Positions 57,515 through 64,000 of a DNA stretch of 64,000 nt are shown in pieces. Source of the DNA: Triglochin maritima. Taxonomy: Eukaryota; Streptophyta; Magnoliopsida; Alismatales; Juncaginaceae. Both the position numbers and the translations under genes were made by a program. The DNA lies in NCBI GenBank assembly GCA_963682175.1, contig OY821774.1, forward strand, positions 43,910,201 through 43,974,200. The letters run 5' to 3'. The notes below the pieces were generated by a model. That model was given only the letters and a program-made list of their open reading frames with translations, had not been told where the DNA came from and searched no databases. Each line of letters opens with the position of its first letter. The first letter of the stretch is position 1.

Positions 57515-60500
57515 GAGCCTTATTTACCTGATCGCGTTTGTGTCAGTTAGGGTACGTTCAGGTGATTCCGGTTGACATCCCGACACTAGAGCATGCAGTA
57601 CAGTCTGCGATTGCTACGACATATGACGTCAGGCACAACGCTTTGAGCACGAAATTAGTTTGGATGACATTTCCGAGAGTAGTACGACTTCACCTGGATG
57701 ATCTGAGGCGTAGTCGCGACCCCCCACTTATAATGCAGATTATTTGCAGTGGTTCGGTAGGTGCTCACATCCAGTTATCGTTCGCGGTACCATTCCGAGA
57801 CCGGAGAGAACCCTGGATAGAACATGTGGCAATGCAGTAAGTTTATCTAATTTAATTTTTAATTGTAATGTATATTTTGTTTTTATTGTTATTGTACGCT
57901 AATCATTTTGTTACATACAGTTGATGAGTAGGGCGATACGGTATACGCAACTGTTCTTGCGACACATGGACCAGATGTCGAACGGGGAGACGAGAGCTGC
58001 AAGTATAGATTGGGATGACCTCATTGAGGAGTGGAACAATCAGTTGGGCATTTCAGACCAGGATTCAGATGATGAGTTGTAGTTGGCTTGCACATTACTT
58101 ATTTTATTATATTGAATTGTTACTACATTTTTGGTATTTGCTTATCTGTTGTACTCTTATTATTTATTTCTGACAAACATATATTCTCCTTATTTGTTAT
58201 CTATTGTACTCTTATTATTTATTTCAAACGAACATATTTTCTCCTTATTTGTTTATATGTTGTACTTTTATTATTTATTTCTCACGAGCATATCGTAGAC
58301 TATTTTGATATATGTAATGTAATTTAAATTTAAAATCTGATAAAAAAACAACACGATATAAGTACAAATATACGATATATTATACATTATAAATGCATTA
58401 CAAATTACGATCAAAATGTACTACGTAACCGGTCCCAGTATGCTCTACTACATTCGTACGTGGCCTCCCATCCAGCAACACTCTCATCTCGCATTTAAAA
58501 CCACAGGATCGCTATAGGAGGTACTGAGAATCCCTCGGTTAATTCCAAGAGAATAAAATGTCTGTAACTCCCTAAATAAGCAATGACCAACTCTCTGACT
58601 AGCCTCGTCATGGCAGATAGACTCTCCCAAGGTAGCACAGTAAGACACGGGTACAACGAATCATCCGTTCCCACTGAGAAATACATAACTGCACACTTGT
58701 AGAAATTTGCAATCGACAACAAGTCGGACCAAACCTCCATATAATGATCATCGCCACAAGGTCCACCGCCCCCAATCAATTCGTTGACGAGCCTGTTCCA
58801 CGTTGCCGTAATAGACGTTCTCATAAATAGGATGTGCACCTATCTCATTAGAAATCGCACGACGGGCGTGCAACCAATTGTCTTGACCACCATGGAAGAC
58901 ATCGACAACACATCGAAATCCACAGTTGTCATCAACATGTACGTCATTCCACATCTCTAGAAATGGTAAAATGATTCCTGGCAGTCTATCAACATATGAG
59001 AAGTTATCCACGTCAATCCGTCCGGACACTATAGGATGGAAAAATAACAATTCAGTATATATATTAATAACAACAAACAACAAAGTAATAATAGTAACAA
59101 CAAACATATCGTCATACCAGATCCTACGCCCGTGGTTACGGACGATCGAGACGAATTGGAAGACCGACCACGACCTCACTCAGCATACTCAAAGGCACTC
59201 AGGTCCCGACGTGTCCACTTTCCCCTTAGTCGACCTTGTACCTTAGTATTTTCAGCAGGTAATTGATAGTTTGAGTGATCTGGGTGTAATTGTGTGTATA
59301 ACATACGAGAGACACTACAAATTACTGCAGGGTTGCTTCCCGAAATCTCATTAACGAGCTTCCGAAAATGCTTGACGTCTTGTGCTGACTGATCCACAAA
59401 CTCTGACATCTGAACTCGTTCTCCAATGACAAGTGTTTTCCAGAATAGATGAATCTGCTCTAAATAAATTTCATCACCTAACTCAATACAATCGTGCATG
59501 GTACAGGCACAAGGAATCTCATGTGATGTCAGAAAAGCACACCCGCAACGATATTCAACTTGATTGCTTAAGTCATGCATTCTCTTCAACTCCTCACTCA
59601 ATAATGACAAGCAGTGATGCGAAACTCGACTATTTATATGCTGATACAAAGCACCTATGTAGTTAGTTAAATTTCCACGTCTCGACTCTTTAAGAAAATT
59701 CTGAATATTCCTCAGCTGTATTTCAATAGCCGTGTCCAGAGCTGCAGTCGATGTAGTGATCCACTCTTTCAGAGTCGAATGAGCGTTTTCCACCCTACAG
59801 TTCGTAGTGTTGCCAAAATGAAGTACTTTATTCGTCCAATTCAACACAAACTTTTTTTATGCACTAACCACGTGTTTTCCAGATAATCCATGAGAACTGG
59901 TCAAACCTTAGAAATATCTTTCAGATTACAGATTGTTTTATCGTACTCGGACTGTGAAGCAGAAAGCATAACTTCCCTCCACGTTCCAAACTTCAAATTG
60001 TCTGCAAGCTTCTTGTTTCAAATTGTTTGCAAACTTCTTGTTCTTGTCGAATACGTGATATTTGTAGTTGTACACGTCTTTGTTGATATGCCAGGTGCAA
60101 AGTAAATGAGCAGGCTCAGGAAAAATCTCTCACACTGGTCGCATCAGGCCTAACTCCCAGTTCGTTATTAAATCAGTCGGGCTGACAATCTCCAATAACA
60201 TATCTCGCAACTTCTCCGACACCCACCGGTAACTAGACTCGGTCTCATCTTCATAATTGCATAGCCGACGAGGAAGTTCATATTTGTTGGAGTCACCCCA
60301 ACCATCTCGAGCAAAGACATTCTGTACGTGTTCGTTTTGTATGTGGAATCTATGCAGATTATGAAAGGATATGTGCGTAACAACTGAATTGACGTAGGAT
60401 GTGCCAAAAATACGTGAGTGAGAACATTAGTTTCTTTATCCGCCATAATCCAATGTAAGTACTTATACTGCACTGCCTGACTGAGAAACTGCTAAGCGGG

Positions 60501-60791
60501 ATTCATGTCTTCAGATTCGTCCTCCTCATGTACTCCCTGAAGTTATAATTGTGTCTCTGATTTTGATTTTCCTCTGGTAATTTCTCCTTTACTGCCAACA
60601 AGATGTTACGTAGTCTCGCTTGTACCTCAGTCATATCACGAACAATTTTCTTTGCCCCAGAACTAAGACTGTTGATCTGTCGGTGACCCTCTGCATAAAC
60701 TGCAAGTCTGTGGTTGTGTCGTCCATGAGTACTATTAGAAAAACGACTCATCCATCATGATCCCGTCGCTCGACAACCTTGACCAAAAAAC

Positions 60792-62964
60792 TGTAGGATT
60801 TCGTGTCCCCAAGTATGTATATATTTTAAAAAATTTAATACAACATACAAGATCGATTTCATACTTTCAACAATTTTATGTACATTACTTTATGTTTATT
60901 CTAATATCATGCAATCCTACATATATTAAAATAAATAATAAAGCAAAAATCATACCCAAAAGTTCTCTAAAACCTTTCGAAGATCCGGAGTCGCTTTGCC
61001 TGTTGAATAGCCCGCCGATTCGCCTCCAAGTGTTCACCAAACTCTAAACAAGATTAGAGAGAAAGGAGCTAACCAATCAATATCTAATTAGGCTTAGAAT
61101 CTAGCTAATAGCCCATCTTTAAGCTCCTGAGATTTTCTATCTCCAAAACATAAAATTACTAAGAGATTTTCGTGGTGATTAATGGAGAGATTAATTAGAG
61201 AAAGCATTTTTGTATTTTCATAAACAAGTGGGATGAGGGGTCCTTTTATAGGCTCCCAAAACATCCTCATCAAGAACTATTCTTTAGTCATAATCTATTG
61301 CTTATTCTCTCCTAAAATTAATCTTAAATTGCTACATAAGCACTCATAAAAGCGTTTGATTAAATATGGAATTAATCCAATCCATGATCTAATTATTATC
61401 TTAATAATTCACGCAAAAATCGCACTGTTCGGTTGACCGAGAATTTTTCTTGGTGAACCGAACTATTCGGTTATAACACATGTTCGGTGGACCGTGAGCT
61501 AGACGGTCGACCGAATTTGCATGAGAAAAAATTCTCTGGAAAAATTTGGACGATCTGCGTCTTTCTCGGTCGACCGTTGACACACCAAAATTTCTCCTGA
61601 CGAACATTCATCGGACGACCGTGTCACATTCGGTCTACCAAAACTATTTTTTCTCGGTTGACCGTTCACGTTCGGTTAACCGAACCCAATTGTCCAGGCA
61701 GTCCAGACAATTTCGGTCAACCAATTGTGTTTATCCGTTCCCCGTTCGGTTGATCGTTCCGAAGACACCCCGGTCGACCGAACCCTAAATAGTTTACCGT
61801 GTTTGACCCCGATTTTGCCTTTGTCAAATTTTGGATTTATTTCCAACAAAATTTGATCTTTTGAGGTTTTTAGCAAATTTATATCTTATGTAATATATTA
61901 TCTTATGTAATATTAAATTATTACACCACATAATATACGCACCTCATATGAATTTATTATGATTCTAATTATGTAATTTTTCATGACATGTTGATTTTAT
62001 TCGTTCACCACATGTGCCCAGTTTTCATATGAAACCCGACACATCATATGAACTCAAAATCAAGCTTCTTGTTTCCCGGTTTTGTGGTGTGACCTATACG
62101 AGAATCTAAGCTAAATTGGCAGTGATATTAAACTCTTAATATCTCAAACTATTAGCGGTATTGAGCTACACATTATAATTACACAATTAACATAAATGTC
62201 TTTGTTCTACCTGAACCAAAACACGATCCCTTTAGTGATGTAAGTGCAGTACTTGTGTCTGTCCCTTGCCTGATGATATTAAGAATATATACAAAGTAGA
62301 AATGTGTCACATTTGTATTATATTTATTTCTTGATCTCTTTAAGCTAATTATAACTATGTAACTTAACTCAAGTTACATTGTGCACATTATAATTTTACT
62401 TTATCAATGACCCACTAATATCATCACTCAATTAAGAGGGCAACGATAATCGTTTGACTAGCTATCTTTTCCAGCTCAAGTTATGCTCAACCAACTATTA
62501 CCTTTATCACTATACTTATTGATAGCTTTTGACAATAATCAAATTAAGCACTTCTTGAGTGAAAAGATATAAGTCTCATATCTTAGGATCCAAGACATAG
62601 TAAAACATTAATGACACGAAACACAATTCCATAATGTTTTACTTGTTAGGTCTATTCAATATATAAAAGTAATCTTTTCCGCTTTTATATACTCGTGTCG
62701 TCAATTATTTGTAGAGCTAAAACAATCGATGACCAACATGACAATCTTATCTCAGTGATTAATGTTCCATGTTAATTACCATGATTGTGAATAATTTTTG
62801 ATTTATGTAAACCATTATCTTTTAGAGCTCCACGGTTAAGGACCAAACGCATCTTCCTTAACATTTCCAAAAAACGAATACCATACTCAAGGAACAAAAT
62901 GTTTGCACATTCAATTCATAATGATTGACATATAAAAGTAAACTTTTAGAAAACATTCCTTTCA
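60792..62964 (-). mobile_element. Solo LTR, family 2, copy D
   Basis: 2173 bp; on minus it runs from TGAAAGGAATG to AAATCCTACA. AAAAC flanks both sides exactly (60787-60791, 62965-62969). It splits the MURA coding sequence of MULE copy 2. On its sense (minus) strand a TATA-like CCTATAAAAGG lies near 61248. No coding content. Same family as copy C in opposite orientation, so the pair forms a long inverted repeat around the MULE interior. Confidence 0.88.
61430..61785. repeat. GGTCGACCG array in LTR copy D
   Basis: Exact CGGTCGACCG sites plus many variants (CGGTTGACCG, CGGTGGACCG, CGGTCAACC, CGGACGACCG). As in copy C the array is upstream of the TATA box on the sense strand. Confidence 0.8.
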
Positions 62965-63294
62965 AAAACGACAACCATAACATTTTCCTTTCGTGTTCTT
63001 CCGTAGTGCAATATTCGTATCACGAGAACTCATTTCATTTCTGCGATCGCATCTCAGATAACAATCCGTCTGATTATCTATTTTTGATTTGTAGGATGAT
63101 ATTACCAAAAAAAATCCGGATCCGATGACAACTTATTTTGCACATTTACACACGTCCTCGATTGTTGGAAATACTTGTTTACTATCAAAAATCTCACTGT
63201 AATCTACTCTATCACCATTAAAAATTTGCAACGGAACCTGAAATAATTTAAAATAACACAACATAAAAAAAAATTAAAAATAAAATAAAATTGG

Positions 63295-63482
63295 GGTGTC
63301 TGGCTGGGACACCCCCACCAAGGAGTGGGGCGGCTTAGATAGACGCCACCCCAAGGATGAGGCGTCTGGATAAGCCGCCTCATCCAAGGAAGGGGCGTCT
63401 GGCTGGAACGCCCGCTCATTGGAGGAGGCGTCCCAGCCAGACGCCTCATCCTAGGGGAAGGCGACTTAATCAGACGCCCGAG
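63295..63482. repeat. Hairpin array in MURA intron 1 (copy 2)
   Basis: GGGGCGTCTGGCTGG/CCAGCCAGACGCC-type inverted repeats in a row between exon 1 (63508) and exon 2 (63237) of the MURA gene. Diverged in sequence from the arrays of copy 1 but same place and design. Confidence 0.8.
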
Positions 63483-63672
63483 ACGGAAAAAAATTCCCCC
63501 CGGTTACCTCACCAGACATTTTCGTTGTGTTGGTACTTTGTATGTGAGAAAAACTATGGTAAAAACTTTGTTTGAAGACACGAGACGTAATGAGCATTAA
63601 ATGAATTGTGAATGACAAAATAGTAATTGTTATGGCGATTTGAGTAATTTTTCGGCGATGAATAGTAGTTTC

Positions 63673-64000
63673 CTATTTCATTCAATGTAATTTTTCCTTG
63701 ACTTTCTTTTTCTGCAATTTTTCCATGAAGTAGAATATAGGCTATGGTGAGTGGTGTCCATACAACTTGTTCATAAATCTTAAGCCAATTGATTTAACTT
63801 CTCGTGTTATTAGCTATCACTCGTAGTCGTAGAAGAATTAGAGTTTGAAAATGTTTGAAACATGAAGGGGGCAGTTTGCCTATTTTGAGCCCTCGAAGAC
63901 CCAAAGTCTAATATTCACAAACATGTTATAAACACACAAAAAGGAAACAATAAAGAATTAAAAGAGGTTGGTGCCTGCAAGTCTGCAACTATCAAGGAAT
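63673..64000. other. No gene seen
   Basis: AT-rich flank of MULE copy 2 up to the window edge. Nothing recognisable. Confidence 0.4.

Larger units (their letters stand above)
55093..58082 (+). pseudogene. PMD gene remnant (copy 2)
   Basis: Starts ATG-TCT-CGG-AGG at 55093 and joins directly to the acidic region (SDDGDRYDLEP matching copy 1 GSDDDDPYELERP), then after a large deletion of the PMD core continues near 55215-55285 with VRTVDKSE and QMTES, ending exon 2. Exon 3 begins with VEWLSYGLQP (about 55373) and is interrupted by the MITE and by the LTR; after the LTR it resumes EPYLPDRV and QLGYVQVIPVDIP to WIEHVAMQ (about 57840). A last exon (about 57922-58082) ends EEWNNQLGISDQDSDDEL. This shows the C-terminus that copy 1 lost. 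Several in-frame stops in the first part. Confidence 0.75.
58495..63519 (-). pseudogene. MURA-OTU gene remnant (copy 2)
   Basis: Exon 1 is 63519-63508 (MSGE), the intron holds a hairpin array, and exon 2 starts at 63237 (VDYSEIFDS, GSGFFLVISSYK). It is interrupted after the FAR1-finger GCRF by the solo LTR (60792-62964) and resumes at 60787 (KVVERRDHDG). The core is recognisable (FIICIDSTYKTN; ITNWELGLM; RVENAHSTLKEW; SWIM-like CGCAFLTSHEIPCAC). The OTU exon (from about 59029) has DDNCGFR and, after a frameshift near 58763, GGGPCGDDHYMEVWSDLLSI, then HFILLEL with the likely catalytic His, ending at 58495. So here the OTU domain is nearly complete in length. Several stops and frameshifts. Confidence 0.82.
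55008..63672 (-). mobile_element. MULE copy 2, nested with three other insertions
   Basis: Left terminus GAACTGCTATTCATCGCC and right terminus (reverse complement GAAACTACTATTCATCGCC) begin inverted repeats of about 60-70 bp sharing TTTTGTCATTC. Orientation is opposite to copy 1: MURA-OTU reads on minus from the right end, PMD on plus from the left. The span of 8.67 kb includes a hAT MITE (55419-55568) and two solo LTRs (55622-57514, 60792-62964); without them the element is about 4.45 kb. No target duplication is visible, so it is old or rearranged at its edges. Confidence 0.85.

Noticed and set aside
55622..62964. The two family-2 LTRs as one retrotransposon
   Set aside because: They are inverted, not direct, and each has its own flanking duplication (GAGC and AAAAC), so they are separate insertions.

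Overview
This is a stretch of nuclear genome from a flowering plant, most likely a eudicot. The evidence is spliced genes with plant-type GT-AG introns, a SAUR gene, a patellin gene, an intronless plant-organelle PPR gene, a plant organellar TWINKLE gene, and many plant-type transposable elements. I cannot name the species from the sequence. Gene calls rest on reading translations and splice sites by eye; no database search was run.

Layout of the host genes, left to right. PAT1 mRNA-decay factor (minus, 3975-8865, five exons). SAUR (plus, 28220-28612). E-class PPR protein (minus, 30305-32440, one exon). TWINKLE organellar primase-helicase (plus, 41321-49341, 21 exons, about 702 aa). Patellin closest to PATL4 (plus, 50226-52234, four exons, about 444 aa). 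tRNA-Arg(CCG) (53848-53920). From memory, TWINKLE and PATL4 are also neighbours in Arabidopsis (AT1G30680/AT1G30690), so this block looks like ancient conserved synteny.

Most of the rest is mobile DNA. The main player is a Mutator-like (MULE) family present in five pieces: 1-464, about 1077-1947, about 33360-33752, 35981-41212 and 55008-63672. The two long copies show a common plan. One gene reads inward from one terminal inverted repeat and encodes a MURA/FAR1-type transposase spliced in frame to an OTU cysteine-protease domain. A second gene reads inward from the other terminus and encodes a plant mobile domain (PMD, MAIN/MAIL-like) protein. Each gene starts with a tiny exon beginning ATG-TCT, and its first intron carries a GC-rich array of short hairpins. 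Both long copies are broken, but at different places. The copy at 35981-41212 sits about 110 bp upstream of the TWINKLE start codon and probably separates that gene from its original promoter.

The copy at 55008-63672 is itself a nest. It carries a 150-bp hAT MITE with an exact 8-bp target duplication and two inverted solo LTRs of one family, one in each gene. Two more solo LTRs of another family lie at 16639-18753 and 23320-24952, with exact 5-bp target duplications. Both LTR families carry arrays of the palindrome GGTCGACC. Other elements are a hAT transposase pseudogene (20100-22259), a 1.08-kb hAT element with an exact 8-bp duplication (33865-34941), a GC-hairpin MITE-like repeat in two inverted copies (about 11748-12265 and 32570-33000), and smaller hAT-like MITEs. 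Large stretches (about 9.0-11.7 kb, 12.3-15.7 kb, 25-27.4 kb, 53.9-55.0 kb) are AT-rich with no gene I can support.
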